Shown: positions 50,480 through 61,051, counted from the stretch's first letter. The stretch is 64,000 bases of DNA from DASUPK01 sp963744105 (GCA_963744105.1 CAVUSJ010000005.1:62001-126000); one strand, 5' to 3'. Translations and numbers: made by a program. The notes: generated from the letters alone by a model not told the origin.

Positions 50480-51398
50480 AGGCGGCGACGATCCGCTGCA
50501 CGAGCTTGTGGCGGACGACGTCCTCGCCGCCGAAGCGGATGAAGCTGATGTCCTGGACCTCGTTGAGGATGTTCCCGACCTCCACCAGGCCGGACTTCGA
50601 GCCGCGCTCCAGGTCGATCTGGGTGATGTCGCCGGTGACGACGATCTTCGAGCCGAACCCGAGCCTGGTCAGGAACATCTTCATCTGCTCCGGGCTCGTG
50701 TTCTGGGCCTCATCGAGAATGACGAAAGAGTCGTTGAGGGTGCGCCCGCGCATGAACGCCAGCGGTGCGACCTCGATCGTGCCGCGCTCGAAGTAGGAGT
50801 TCACCTTCTCGGGATCGAGCATGTCGTAGAGCGCGTCGAAGAGCGGGCGCAGGTACGGATCGACCTTCGCCTGGATGTCGCCCGGGAGGAAGCCGAGCCG
50901 CTCTCCGGCCTCGACGGCGGGCCGGGTGAGGATCACGCGGCTGACGTCGCCGCGCGAGAGCGCCGCTGCGGCCATCGCGACGGCAAGGAAGGTCTTCCCG
51001 GTGCCGGCCGGGCCGATTCCGAAGGTGATCGTGTGGCGCCGGATCGAGTCGACGTACTCCTTCTGATTGACGGTCTTGGGCGCTACCCGCGTGTTGCGGT
51101 GCTGCCAGACGACGTCCTCGAGGATCTCCGCGGGGCTCTCGTGCTTGTCGAGGGCACCGGTGACCGCCTCGATCGTGCCGGGCGCGATCTCGTGGCCCTG
51201 CTCGATCAGATCGACCAGCTCGCCGACGACGGTCTCGGCGGTGCGGACCCCGGTCGCGTCGCCGTCCAGGGTGAGGACGTTGCCGCGAAGGTAGAGGTCG
51301 ACGTCGAGATGACCCTCGAGCGCCTTCAGGACCGCGTCCTCGGAGCCCGCCAGCTCCGCGGCGACGGTGTTGTCGATGGTCAGCTGCCTGCGAGCCAC
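50430..51398 (-). CDS. phoH: PhoH-family ATPase
   Basis: A 322-residue PhoH/YbeZ-like NTPase. Walker A is GPAGTGKTFLAV and Walker B VILDEAQNT, with an N-terminal KH-like region (about 1-75; LRGNVLTLDGD). It is associated with YbeY in RNA processing. The Ser/Gly/Asp-rich C-terminus (SRDRSGSDGGG) overlaps the ybeY start. The ATG shares its first base with the preceding yqeY stop. Confidence 0.94.
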   Translation of the reverse strand: MARRQLTIDNTVAAELAGSEDAVLKALEGHLDVDLYLRGNVLTLDGDATGVRTAETVVGELVDLIEQGHEIAPGTIEAVTGALDKHESPAEILEDVVWQHRNTRVAPKTVNQKEYVDSIRRHTITFGIGPAGTGKTFLAVAMAAAALSRGDVSRVILTRPAVEAGERLGFLPGDIQAKVDPYLRPLFDALYDMLDPEKVNSYFERGTIEVAPLAFMRGRTLNDSFVILDEAQNTSPEQMKMFLTRLGFGSKIVVTGDITQIDLERGSKSGLVEVGNILNEVQDISFIRFGGEDVVRHKLVQRIVAAYGEAESRDRSGSDGGG

Positions 51399-51829
51399 TA
51401 AGAGCTGAGCTTCTCCTTCACCGCAGCGCTGACCCGCTTGCCGTCGGCTCTGCCGCCCACCTTGGGCATCAGCACCTTCATCACGCCCCCCATGTCCTTG
51501 GGCTCGCTGGCGCCGGACTCCTCGACCGCGCTCGCGACGAGCTCGGAGAGCTCCTCGTCGGAGAGCTGCTCGGGCAGGTAGCCCTCGATCAGCTCCGCCT
51601 CTGCCTCCTCGGCGTCGGCCTGCTCCGCTCGGTCGCCCTCGCGGAGCGCCTCGGCCGCGTCGAGGCGGCGTTTGCGCTCGCGCTGCAGCGCGGCCACCTC
51701 GTCTCCCTTGCCCTCCTTCTCCTCGGCCTGGAGCGCGTTGACGAGCATGCGCAGCTGGCCGACGCGCTCCTTCTCGCCGGCCTTCATCGCCGTCTTCACG
51801 TCCTCCTGGACCTGCTCGAGGATGCTCAT
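51398..51829 (-). CDS. yqeY: GatB/YqeY-domain protein
   Basis: A 143-residue helical protein of the YqeY family: MSILEQVQEDVKTAMKAGEK start, then a LRMLVNALQAEE helix and the C-terminal GGVMKVLMPKVGGRADGKRVS motif. The fold is the tRNA-binding tail of GatB. Stand-alone YqeY is proposed to aid tRNA-dependent amidation but has no proven activity. An exact one-base overlap joins it with phoH. Confidence 0.9.
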   Translation of the reverse strand: MSILEQVQEDVKTAMKAGEKERVGQLRMLVNALQAEEKEGKGDEVAALQRERKRRLDAAEALREGDRAEQADAEEAEAELIEGYLPEQLSDEELSELVASAVEESGASEPKDMGGVMKVLMPKVGGRADGKRVSAAVKEKLSS

Positions 51830-51832
51830 TGG

Positions 51833-52285
51833 CTAAAGCGTAGTCGGCGGCGTGGCTGCCCCGTTCGTTTCGAGGCCGGCGGCGCGCAGGACGAGCGTGA
51901 GCGACGCCTCGGGCCCGGGCCAGGCCTCGCGGACGATCTCCGTGCCTCCGCCGTGGACCACGAGGCGCAGTGCGAGCCCAAGCACGACGGCGTCGTCGAG
52001 TTGACCAATCCCGGGCAGGAAGTCCGGGACCAGGTCGATCGGGAGGGCGAGATAAGCCAGCGCGACGAAGAGGGCGGCCCTCCTCGGTCGCGAAATCCGC
52101 CTGTCCCTCGCCAGACGAGAGATGAGGACGATGCAGTCAGGGATGAAGCCGGCAAGGGCGCGGGCGTCCTCGCGGCGCCCGGCGGCGATCAGGGCCGCAA
52201 CGGCGAGGACATACGCACCGGCGACGAAGATGAGGAGTCCCCACGGCCAGAACGGGACCTGATCCGGCGTGAGAGCCTCCGTCAC
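51833..52285 (-). CDS. DUF1232/YkvA-like membrane protein
   Basis: A 150-residue protein with a TM helix at 13-36 and a DUF1232 domain. The signature is ALFVALAYLALPIDLVPDFLPGIGQLDDAVVLGLALR (quoted in parts: LPIDLVPDFLP and LDDAVV). The role is unknown; family members sit near ribosome and cell-wall genes. It overlaps the murI end by four bases and precedes yqeY by three. Confidence 0.88.
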   Translation of the reverse strand: MTEALTPDQVPFWPWGLLIFVAGAYVLAVAALIAAGRREDARALAGFIPDCIVLISRLARDRRISRPRRAALFVALAYLALPIDLVPDFLPGIGQLDDAVVLGLALRLVVHGGGTEIVREAWPGPEASLTLVLRAAGLETNGAATPPTTL

Positions 52286-53106
52286 GGCAGGTCGACCAGC
52301 TCGACGGGGCCGAGCGGCATCTGCAGGAAGCGCGTGCCCAGCTCGCGGAAGGCGTCCGCATCGCCCGTGCAGAGAAAGCGATACGTCCCCTCTTCATCGC
52401 CGGGGTTCGAGAGCCCGGCGTCCTCGAGCGCCCGCTGTGCGGTGGCGGCGATCGCATGGCCCGCCGTCACCAGCCTCACGTCCCGCCCCAGCGTCCGCTG
52501 CAGCATCGGAGCCACCAGCGGGTAGTGGGTGCAGCCGAGGATCACCGTGTCCACCTCGGCCTTCTTCAGTGGGGCGCAGTACGCGCGGACCATCTCAACG
52601 ACGCTCTCCGAGAACGGGAATCCTCGCTGGATCACCGCGGCGAGATCCGGGGCCTCGACCTCGGTGACCGTGAGCGCGCGGTGCTGGTCCGACAGCGCCC
52701 GCAGGTAGGCGCCGCTCCGCACCGTGGCCGGCGTCGCCAGCACGCCGACGCTGCCGGACTGCGTCAGGGCGCTCGCGACCTCGGCCTCGGGCTGGATCAC
52801 GGCGACGACCTCGACGCCGGCCTCGGCGGCGATCTCCCTCGCCACCTCTCGTCCCGCGGAGGCGGCGGAGTTGCAGGCGATCACCAGCAGCTTCGCCCCC
52901 CGGTCGAGCAGGTAGCGGGTGATCTGCTCGACGTGCTCGCGCAGCTCCTCCTTCGTGCGAGCGCCGTACGGGAACCGCCCGTCGTCCCCCAGGTAGACGT
53001 AGTCCTCCTCCGGGAGGGAGACGAGGCACTCGTGCAGCACCGTCAGGCCGCCCACGCCGGAGTCGAAGACGGCGATCGGGAGATCGGAGCTCGGCTCGGC
53101 CGCCAT
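52282..53106 (-). CDS. murI: Glutamate racemase
   Basis: Makes D-glutamate for peptidoglycan. The 274-residue protein has the substrate motif AVFDSGVGGLTV, and catalytic Cys residues in VIACNSAAS and ILGCTHYPL. ATG 53106 overlaps the prmA stop as TGATG; an in-frame extension to 53649 lies inside prmA and is spurious. The typical inhibitory or activator N-terminal extension is absent. Confidence 0.95.
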   Translation of the reverse strand: MAAEPSSDLPIAVFDSGVGGLTVLHECLVSLPEEDYVYLGDDGRFPYGARTKEELREHVEQITRYLLDRGAKLLVIACNSAASAGREVAREIAAEAGVEVVAVIQPEAEVASALTQSGSVGVLATPATVRSGAYLRALSDQHRALTVTEVEAPDLAAVIQRGFPFSESVVEMVRAYCAPLKKAEVDTVILGCTHYPLVAPMLQRTLGRDVRLVTAGHAIAATAQRALEDAGLSNPGDEEGTYRFLCTGDADAFRELGTRFLQMPLGPVELVDLP

Positions 53107-53939
53107 CAGGACGCCGTCTCGCGGCGCATCAGCAGCGCGCCCCAGCCGTTCTCGATCCGTCGCTCCGCCTCCGCGAGACCGGTCGGGCCGAAGGCCTCGA
53201 CCACCTCGTCCACCTCGACCTCGAGCATCCCCGAGCAGACGAGCGTCTCCGGCGCGTTTCCGGCGGCGGCCAGATGGCCGGCGCAGTCGCGGAGCAGGTT
53301 GCCGGTCAGGTTCGCGACCACGGTGCGCTCGACCGGAGGCGGCCCCTCCCGCACGTCGATCCGCTCGATCGACATCTGCACGCCGTTGGCCTCCGCGTTC
53401 GCCTGAGCCGTCTCGAGCGAGGCCAGCTCGCGGTCGCAGCCCGTGACCGGCGACCAGCCGAGCTTGGCGGCTGCGATTCCGAGCACGCCGCTGCCGGTCC
53501 CCCAGTCCGCGATCGGGCCGGCCGCGTCGCCCGCCTCCTCCAGCTCGACCAGAAGCGCGAGGCAGAGGCGGGTCGTCGGGTGGCCGCCGGTGCCGAAGGC
53601 GCGCCCGGGGTCGACCACGACGTCGATCAGCCCGTCCTTGGGGTCCCACCAGGACGGGCGCACGCCGATCCGGCCCGACACCTCGATCGGGCGATGGAAG
53701 TCGGCCCAGCGATCCGCCCAGTCGTCCGGGACGGAGGTCGTCGTGACGTCGACCAGGCTGCCCCCGGCGGCCGCCTGCACCTCACCCATGTCGGGGACCT
53801 CGCCCGGTGGGCCGTAGATCGCGAACTCCACCCAGCCTGGTCCCCGCTCCTCCTCGAGGCCGTTCGGCGCGAGCTCCAGGAGGTTCGCCATCACCGCCTC
53901 CGCGTACTCCGGAGCGCAGCGAACCGCGAGGCGAATCAT
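53106..53939 (-). CDS. prmA: Ribosomal protein L11 methyltransferase
   Basis: Trimethylates L11 using SAM. The 277-residue protein has an N-terminal ferredoxin-like domain (about 1-60; LAVRCAPEYAEAVMANLLEL) and methyltransferase motif I ADWGTGSGVLGIAAAKLG, preceded by DPGRAFGTGGHPTTRLCL. The catalytic NLTG motif (VANLTGNLLRD) has Thr where Ile or Leu-Ala is common. ATG 53939 overlaps the dnaJ stop. Confidence 0.93.
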   Translation of the reverse strand: MIRLAVRCAPEYAEAVMANLLELAPNGLEEERGPGWVEFAIYGPPGEVPDMGEVQAAAGGSLVDVTTTSVPDDWADRWADFHRPIEVSGRIGVRPSWWDPKDGLIDVVVDPGRAFGTGGHPTTRLCLALLVELEEAGDAAGPIADWGTGSGVLGIAAAKLGWSPVTGCDRELASLETAQANAEANGVQMSIERIDVREGPPPVERTVVANLTGNLLRDCAGHLAAAGNAPETLVCSGMLEVEVDEVVEAFGPTGLAEAERRIENGWGALLMRRETAS

Positions 53940-55015
53940 CTTTGCTGGGACGCCCGTTGCGGTCCGAGGGACTCGGCGAGGCGCTCGGCGGCCTCGCGCT
54001 GCTCGTCGTCGAGATCGGTCGGCACCACCAGTTCGAAGACGACGTGCTCGTCTCCCCGCCGGCCGCCCCGGAGCGGCGGCAGGCCGCGGCCGCTGAGCAC
54101 GGTCGTCTCGCCGTGCTGCGTCCCGGCGGGGACCTCGACAGCGACCTCGCCTTCGAGCGTCGGCACGAAGACCTCCCCACCGACCATTGCGGTGGTCACC
54201 GGGACCTCGGCTCGCGCGATCAGCTCGGTTCCCTGCCGGGCGAAGCGCTCGTCGGACTCGACTCGGATCTCCACGTAGAGGTCGCCCTGTGGCGCCCCCG
54301 GCTCGCCGGCATGGCCGGCGCCGGCGATCCGCACCCGCTGGCCATCCTCGATGCCCGCCGGGATGTCGACCTCCCAGGTCCGGCTGTCCGTGACGCGCCC
54401 GGCCCCGTCGCAGCGCTCGCACGGCGTCTCCGGGATCTTGCCGTCGCCGCCGCAACGATCGCAGGGCATGGCACGGACCACCTGGCCGAAGATGCTGCGG
54501 CTCACCTCCCGGATCTGGCCGGCGCCCTCGCACTTCGGGCAGGTCTCGATCGGCGTGCCAGGCTCGGCGCCATTCCCGCGACACCGCTCGCAGACCACGA
54601 CCGCCTCGAAGGAGACCTCGCGCGTCTGGTCCTCGAGCACGTCCTCCAGCGAGATCTCGACGACCGCGCCGATGTCCGCGCCCGCGGCCGGCCCGCCACG
54701 GAAGCCGCCGAACGGATCGCCGCCCCCGAAGAGCGAGTCGAAGATGTCCTGGATGTTGCCGAAGCCGCCACCCGGCGCGAAGCCGCCGGAGCGCAGGCCC
54801 TCCTGGCCGAATCGGTCGTAGGTCTGCCGGCGCTCCGGGTCCGAGAGCACCTCGTAGGCCTCGGCGGCCTCCTTGAACTTCTCCTCGGCCTCGGGGTCGT
54901 GCGCATTCACGTCTGGATGGAGCTCGCGCGCCAGCCTCCGGAACGCCTTCTTGATATCGCCGTCGGAGGCGCTCCTGTCGACGCCCAGCACCTCGTAGTA
55001 GTCGCGCTTGGCCAC
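53936..55015 (-). CDS. dnaJ: Chaperone DnaJ
   Basis: Hsp40 co-chaperone. The 359-residue protein has a J-domain (1-70) with LHPDVNAHDP, a Gly/Phe-rich linker, four CxxCxGxG zinc repeats (CERCRGNG, CPKCEGAG, CDRCGGDG, CERCDGAG at about 140-205) and a C-terminal substrate domain. dnaK is not adjacent; it is the DnaJ2/hrcA-linked type common in actinobacteria. Nine bases after hrcA. Confidence 0.96.
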   Translation of the reverse strand: MAKRDYYEVLGVDRSASDGDIKKAFRRLARELHPDVNAHDPEAEEKFKEAAEAYEVLSDPERRQTYDRFGQEGLRSGGFAPGGGFGNIQDIFDSLFGGGDPFGGFRGGPAAGADIGAVVEISLEDVLEDQTREVSFEAVVVCERCRGNGAEPGTPIETCPKCEGAGQIREVSRSIFGQVVRAMPCDRCGGDGKIPETPCERCDGAGRVTDSRTWEVDIPAGIEDGQRVRIAGAGHAGEPGAPQGDLYVEIRVESDERFARQGTELIARAEVPVTTAMVGGEVFVPTLEGEVAVEVPAGTQHGETTVLSGRGLPPLRGGRRGDEHVVFELVVPTDLDDEQREAAERLAESLGPQRASQQR

Positions 55016-55024
55016 GGCCGGGCT

Positions 55025-56053
55025 CTACTCGTCGTAGACCGTCTCGAAGAAGCGGGAGAGCTCGCCGGCCGCACCCCGCACGTTGGCGATCGCGGTCGCG
55101 TAGTCCATGCGCAGCGGGCCGATGATCCCGACCGACCCGAGGTTCCTGTACCCGAGGCCGTAGTTGGCGCCGACCACGCTCACCGAGCGCAGCTCCGGGG
55201 CCGGGTTCTCGCCCCCGATCCAGACGAAGACGGAGCGCCGGTCGAGCGCCGTGCGAAGGGCGCGCAGGACGTTCACCCGGCGTTCGAGGGCGCGCATCAG
55301 ATCATCGGCGTGCGGCAGGTCGGGAAGGTGCTCCTCGGAGAGCAGCCTCGCGGTGCCGTCGACGTAGAGCGTGTCCTCGGCGGAGTCGTCGAGGTCCGTG
55401 AACGCGCTGGAGATCTCGGCCAGGAAGCCCGCCTCGGTCTCGCTCAGCTCTGGGTCGCGCAGGCGGTCGGCGGCCATCCGGGCGCCGAGCCCGAGGCCCG
55501 CGAGGCGCTCGTTCAGATAGCTCGCGGCCCACTCGACGAGGCCCGTGTCGACCTCGTCGCCGAAGGTGAAGACGCGCTTGGTGACCCCGCCGTTGGAGGC
55601 GATCACGACGACCATCACGACCTTCGGCTGCAGCCGCAGGACCTCGATGCGATGGATGGTCGCGGTGTGCAACGGCGGCGCCGTGACCAGGGCGACCAGA
55701 TCGGTGATCTGGGAGAGCGTCGTCGTGGTGTCCCGGATCGCGGAGTCGACCTCCCTCCGCATCCGGGAGATGCCGAGGTCGTTGGTCGTGGGCTGCGGGA
55801 GGCGGTCCTGGTGGGCGAGCAGGCGCTCGACGTAGAAGCGATAACCGGTGTCCGTGGGCACGCGCCCCGCCGAGGTGTGCGGGTGGGTCAGGAACCCCTC
55901 CTCCTCGAGGCTGGCGAGCTCGGCGCGCACGGTCGAGGAGCTCCAGTCGATGTCCTCGCGGTTGGCGAGCGCGCGCGAGCCGACCGGTCGCCCGTCGTCG
56001 ACGTAGCGCTCGACCACCAGCCTCAGGATCTGGCTCTGTCGCTCGGTCAGCAC
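55025..56053 (-). CDS. hrcA: Heat-inducible transcription repressor HrcA
   Basis: A 342-residue repressor of chaperone genes. The N-terminal winged helix is ERQSQILRLVVERYVDDGRPVGSRAL with SSSTVRAELASLEEEGFLTHPHTSAGRVPTD; the C-terminal GAF-like domain and GIIGPLRMDY motif follow. The usual target, CIRCE (TTAGCACTC-N9-GAGTGCTAA), was looked for upstream at 56054-56090 and not found, so its operator is elsewhere or altered. Twenty-eight bases after the dehydratase gene on the same strand. Confidence 0.95.
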   Translation of the reverse strand: MLTERQSQILRLVVERYVDDGRPVGSRALANREDIDWSSSTVRAELASLEEEGFLTHPHTSAGRVPTDTGYRFYVERLLAHQDRLPQPTTNDLGISRMRREVDSAIRDTTTTLSQITDLVALVTAPPLHTATIHRIEVLRLQPKVVMVVVIASNGGVTKRVFTFGDEVDTGLVEWAASYLNERLAGLGLGARMAADRLRDPELSETEAGFLAEISSAFTDLDDSAEDTLYVDGTARLLSEEHLPDLPHADDLMRALERRVNVLRALRTALDRRSVFVWIGGENPAPELRSVSVVGANYGLGYRNLGSVGIIGPLRMDYATAIANVRGAAGELSRFFETVYDE

Positions 56054-56081
56054 AGGGCTGATGATAGGAACGCGGGGGGAG

Positions 56082-56489
56082 CTAGTCGGCGCTCAGCTCG
56101 GCCTGGGCGTTCCTGATCACCTGGTTGTCGCCCTGCGCAGCGACCGTGTCGACCACCAGGCGGCCGTCGGAGAGCTCCTTGACCGTCCCGCTCACGACCA
56201 GCTCCTGCTCGGGGAAGCCCATGCCGCGGAACTGAACCGAGAGGCGCTTCAGGGCTCGGGGATCGCCGTCTGCCAGGGCCGCGTTGCCCCGCGCCACCTG
56301 AGCCATCATCCAGAGCCCGTGCAGGATGTTGCCGGGAAGCCCGACGGCCTTGGCGAACTCGGGGTCGATGTGGATCGGGTTGAAGTCGCCCGAGGCGCCC
56401 GCGTAGCGATGCGGGAGGTACTTGTCGGGCGTCACCTTGAGCTCCGGGATCGCGTCGCCCTCGTTCAGATCCTTCAGATCCGCCATCAC
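56082..56489 (-). CDS. MaoC-like hot-dog dehydratase (HadB-like)
   Basis: A 135-residue hydratase with the catalytic hot-dog motif ASGDFNPIHIDPEFAKAVGLPGNILHG (Asp-x4-His). It is similar to HadB of mycobacteria, the (3R)-hydroxyacyl dehydratase subunit of FAS-II. The start overlaps the HadA-like stop (ATGA). The pair would form the heterodimer that dehydrates long acyl chains; the true substrate in this lineage is unproven. Upstream of hrcA by 28 bases. Confidence 0.88.
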   Translation of the reverse strand: MMADLKDLNEGDAIPELKVTPDKYLPHRYAGASGDFNPIHIDPEFAKAVGLPGNILHGLWMMAQVARGNAALADGDPRALKRLSVQFRGMGFPEQELVVSGTVKELSDGRLVVDTVAAQGDNQVIRNAQAELSAD

Positions 56490-56926
56490 ACACCCCTCAC
56501 GATGTTGGTCCAGGTGCCCTTCACGACCTGCCGGCCGTCCTGATTGGTGGAGATGGTCTCGAAGACGTAGAAGCCCTTGCCGTCCTTCTCGTAGATCTCC
56601 TTGCAGGTAGCGGTCGTCTCGACGACGTCGCCGTCGCAGACCGGCTCATCCCACTCGAACTCCTGCGAGCCGTGCAGCATCGTCGCGAGGTTGATCCCGA
56701 CCTCGGGGTCGAGGATCGCCGGCCCCATCGCCCGGGCGCTGTAGACGACGCAGAACATCGGAGGAGCGACGAGGTCCCGATAGCCGGCCGACTTCGCGGC
56801 CTCGTGCTCGAAGTGCACCGGGTTCTCTGCGCCGATCGCGGTGGCGAACTCGCGGATCTTCTCGGCCCCCACCTCATAGGTCGCGGCGGGCCACTGCTTG
56901 CCGATGGCGTCTGTGTTGACGGGCAT
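56486..56926 (-). CDS. HadA-like N-terminal MaoC dehydratase subunit
   Basis: A 146-residue hot-dog protein of the FAS1_DH_region/MaoC_dehydrat_N type. It has IREFATAIGAENPVHFEHEAAKSAGYRDLVAPPMF with the His of the pseudo-hydratase site, and the long hot-dog helix around LHGSQEFEWDEPV. HadA subunits bind substrate while HadB catalyses. It is coupled to the HadB-like gene. The 56927-57025 gap upstream is a divergent promoter region with no recognisable element. Confidence 0.87.
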   Translation of the reverse strand: MPVNTDAIGKQWPAATYEVGAEKIREFATAIGAENPVHFEHEAAKSAGYRDLVAPPMFCVVYSARAMGPAILDPEVGINLATMLHGSQEFEWDEPVCDGDVVETTATCKEIYEKDGKGFYVFETISTNQDGRQVVKGTWTNIVRGV

Positions 56927-57025
56927 CAGATGATCGGGTGGTCGGTCATCTCAGGCGCGCGATTCTAGGCACAGGGCGTCATCCAGCGCCGCTTCGCCGG
57001 AGCGGGGCTAGGGTAGGTATCGATC

Positions 57026-57640
57026 GTGCCTTCGTTCCTGACCACGACCGATCCCGAGGGCGGGATGCGATTCCGTCCCTACGCGATCCCGCTGATCATC
57101 GCCTTGATCTGCTCCTCGATCGTCGCCTCGATGGCGCTCGCGGGGCTGGTCGGCGCGGGCCTCGGTATGGCCGTCGGAGCGGTGGCGGCCACGGCCCTGG
57201 TCGTCTTCGCCTCCCGCGCCCGCCCGGACCGCCGCATCGAGGTCGCCGAGCATCAGGACTCGGGCCACAGGGTGCTGGTCGTGGCGACGACCGAGGCGAC
57301 CGCCACCGCCGCCCAGCGAGTCGCGGATCTCGCTGGCACGCCCACGGACGTCCGCGTCGTCGTGCCGGTGCCCAGCCATCGCCTCGATCGCTGGCTCTCC
57401 GCGGAGGACGATGCCCGGCGCGAGGCCGAGGCCAGGCTGGCGCGCTCGGCGGGAGCGCTCGTGGCGGCGGGACTGCCGGTGAGCGGGTCGGTCGGCGACC
57501 ACGACCCGGCCCAGGCGCTGGAGGACGAGCTCCGCGGCTTCCCCGCGGACGAGGTCGTGCTGCTGATCGCCAACGGCAAGGACCCGCTGGCGAAGGTGGA
57601 GTCCCGCTTGAAGCTCCCCCTGCGCCGCGTCAGCGTCTAG
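57026..57640 (+). CDS. Membrane protein with C-terminal USP-like Rossmann domain
   Basis: A 204-residue protein. TM helices lie at about 19-40 and 43-62. The remaining C-terminal part is a nucleotide-binding-like alpha/beta domain (GHRVLVVATTEATATAAQRV, DEVVLLIANGKDPLAKVESR, where the last is similar to universal-stress-protein strand 4 and its Gly-rich turn). The ATP-binding G-2x-G-9x-G-S/T signature is not clear. The function is unknown. GTG 57026 is the start; an ATG at 57065 is possible. It converges on the NTF2-fold gene. Confidence 0.65.
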   Translation: MPSFLTTTDPEGGMRFRPYAIPLIIALICSSIVASMALAGLVGAGLGMAVGAVAATALVVFASRARPDRRIEVAEHQDSGHRVLVVATTEATATAAQRVADLAGTPTDVRVVVPVPSHRLDRWLSAEDDARREAEARLARSAGALVAAGLPVSGSVGDHDPAQALEDELRGFPADEVVLLIANGKDPLAKVESRLKLPLRRVSV

Positions 57641-58039
57641 GACGCCTCCCGCTCCTCCGCCAGCCTCACAGCCTCCTCGGGTGTCGGCACCATCGCCAGG
57701 AAGTGACAGAGACCGTCGTCGCCGACCTCGAAGAGGAAGGCGAGCTCCATGCTCAGCTCGATCCCGTCACGGCCGCGTCCCTCCTGATGGATCGCGGTGA
57801 CGATGTGCCGGTCTCCCACGGGGATCGTGTCCGTCACCTCGGCCGAGATCTCCTTCCACGCGTCGGTCCATGCCGTGATCCAGGAGGTGAACCCAGCGTG
57901 GCCGTGGAAGGTCCCGGCATTTGCCATCTCGGGCGACGCGTACACCTCGATGTCGTCGGACAGCGCGGCAACCATCCCGGCCACGTCACCAGCGTTGAAC
58001 GCCTCCATGCCGGCGCGCGCCAGAACCTCGCGCTGCTCG

Positions 58040-58056
<17 letters not shown>
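57637..58056 (-). CDS. NTF2/SnoaL-fold protein
   Basis: A 139-residue cone-shaped NTF2-like fold. It begins with REVLARAGMEAFNAGDVAGMVAALSDDIEVYASPEM (quoted in parts: AGMEAFNAGDVAGMVAAL, SDDIEVYASPEM) and has the cavity strands RHIVTAIHQEGRGRDGIELSM and LAFLFEVGDDG. The substrate is unknown. Its 5' end overlaps the lepA 3' end by 17 bases, so it is a downstream member of the lepA transcript. Confidence 0.82.
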
Positions 58057-59845
<1,789 letters not shown>

Positions 59846-59871
59846 GCGGATGGGAAGGGTAGGGTGGCGGA

Positions 59872-60648
59872 GTGGTCGACTGGGGCCTGGGCACATACGA
59901 GCGCATCGCCGAGAAGCTGCTTCCGGCCGCCGAGGTCGTCGTCGAGCAGGCCGGGCTGACCGGAGGCGAGACCGTGATCGACGTCGGCTGCGGCACCGGC
60001 AACGCCGCGCTGCTCGCCGCGGAGGCCGGGGCCCAGGTGATCGGGATCGACCCCGCCGAGCGGCTGATCGAGGTGGCGGCCGCAGCCGCTGAGCAGCGAG
60101 GCCTGGATGCCGAGTTCGTCGTCGGCGAGGCGGCGTCGATGCCCGTCTCGGCCTCCGAGGCCGATGTGGTGCTTTCGGTCTTCGGCGTGGTCTTCGCCCC
60201 GGATGCGCGGGCGGCGGCCGCGGAGATGGACCGCGTCACGAAGTCAGACGGGCGGATCCTGATCTCCGCCTGGATCCCGGAGGGGGCGGTCTCCACCGGC
60301 GTCCGAACGATTCGCGAGACGATGGCCGAGATCACCGGGCAGCAGGGCGACCCTCCATTCCCCTGGCACGACGAGGCCGCCGTGACCGAGTTGTTCGAGC
60401 CCCATGGGCGATCGGTCCGGTTCTCGGAGCACACGATGGCCTTCACGGCCCCGAGCGCCAGGGAGTGGGTCGAGGGCGAGAGCAGGGACCATCCGATGTC
60501 CGTGGCCGCCCGGCCGCTGCTCGAGCAGGCCGGCAGAGGCGAGGAGCTGCAGCGCCGGCTGATCGAGCACTACGAGTCCGCCAACGAGCACCCGGACGAG
60601 TTCCGGGTGACCAGCCGCTACGTCGTCGCCGAGATCACGCCGCGGTAG
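59872..60648 (+). CDS. Class I SAM-dependent methyltransferase
   Basis: A 258-residue Methyltransf_11 type protein. SAM motif I is VIDVGCGTGNAALLAAEAG, the acidic end of beta-2 is IGIDPAERLIEVA, motif II ADVVLSVFGVVFAPD. It is related to ubiquinone/menaquinone or small-molecule methyltransferases; the substrate is unknown. The GTG start lies 26 bases from the lepA start on the opposite strand. It converges on the luciferase-domain gene with a 14-base overlap. Confidence 0.88.
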   Translation: MVDWGLGTYERIAEKLLPAAEVVVEQAGLTGGETVIDVGCGTGNAALLAAEAGAQVIGIDPAERLIEVAAAAAEQRGLDAEFVVGEAASMPVSASEADVVLSVFGVVFAPDARAAAAEMDRVTKSDGRILISAWIPEGAVSTGVRTIRETMAEITGQQGDPPFPWHDEAAVTELFEPHGRSVRFSEHTMAFTAPSAREWVEGESRDHPMSVAARPLLEQAGRGEELQRRLIEHYESANEHPDEFRVTSRYVVAEITPR

Positions 60649-60988
60649 CCGGGGACGAGATGCCGTAGCGAGCAACGATGCGGTCGTAGTTCAGCCGCAT
60701 CAGCGCGATCACGTCGCGGACGTCATCATCCGAATCGATCCGGCGAGCCGCCATGGCGTCCTTGCCGGGGAAGACCGGATGGTCGACCACGCGGCCCTGC
60801 TCCCTGAGCGCCGCACCGACCTCCCGGCCGAAGCTGAAGTGAGCGGCGTGATCGCCATGCAGATGGCCGACCTCGTGGCCGTTCACCCGGAAGCCCCACT
60901 CGCCGCGCCTGCCGTAGCCGGCCTCGACGCCCGGCCAGGAGGTGACCTCGTCCGTGATGACCTCGCTCGCGGTTCTCTCTTCGCTCAT
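60635..60988 (-). CDS. Luciferase-domain protein (DUF5519)
   Basis: A 117-residue protein. The family-defining core is RVNGHEVGHLHGDHAAHFSF, followed by VVDHPVFPGKDAMAARRI and RDVIALMRLNYDRIVARYG. The family is named for a domain in fungal/bacterial luciferase-like proteins; no enzymatic role has been shown. GGAGG sits six bases upstream of ATG 60988; the longer frame to 61111 crosses the promoter and is rejected. The promoter upstream contains a SoxR-type operator (61021-61051), so redox-stress induction is predicted. Confidence 0.85.
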   Translation of the reverse strand: MSEERTASEVITDEVTSWPGVEAGYGRRGEWGFRVNGHEVGHLHGDHAAHFSFGREVGAALREQGRVVDHPVFPGKDAMAARRIDSDDDVRDVIALMRLNYDRIVARYGISSPATAA

Positions 60989-61020
60989 GGGTGCCTCCAG
61001 GGGAGTGGATGGGACGCCGC

Positions 61021-61051
61021 ACGGTACAAGCTCAAGTGAGCTTGAAGTCAA
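61021..61051 (-). promoter_or_regulatory. SoxR-type operator within a 19-bp-spacer promoter
   Basis: On the minus strand TTGACT (61051-61046), a 19-base spacer and TACCGT (61026-61021) form a promoter pointing at the luciferase-domain gene. The spacer is centred on the dyad CTCAAG-TGAG-CTTGAA (61031-61046), close to the E. coli soxS operator core CCTCAAGTT-AACTTGAGG. An over-long 19-bp spacer with the dyad inside it is the hallmark of MerR/SoxR-activated promoters. The SoxR gene starts 26 bases further on the other side. Confidence 0.75.

Noticed and set aside
56054..56100. CIRCE operator ahead of hrcA
   Set aside because: No TTAGCACTC/GAGTGCTAA dyad, or close variant, is visible.
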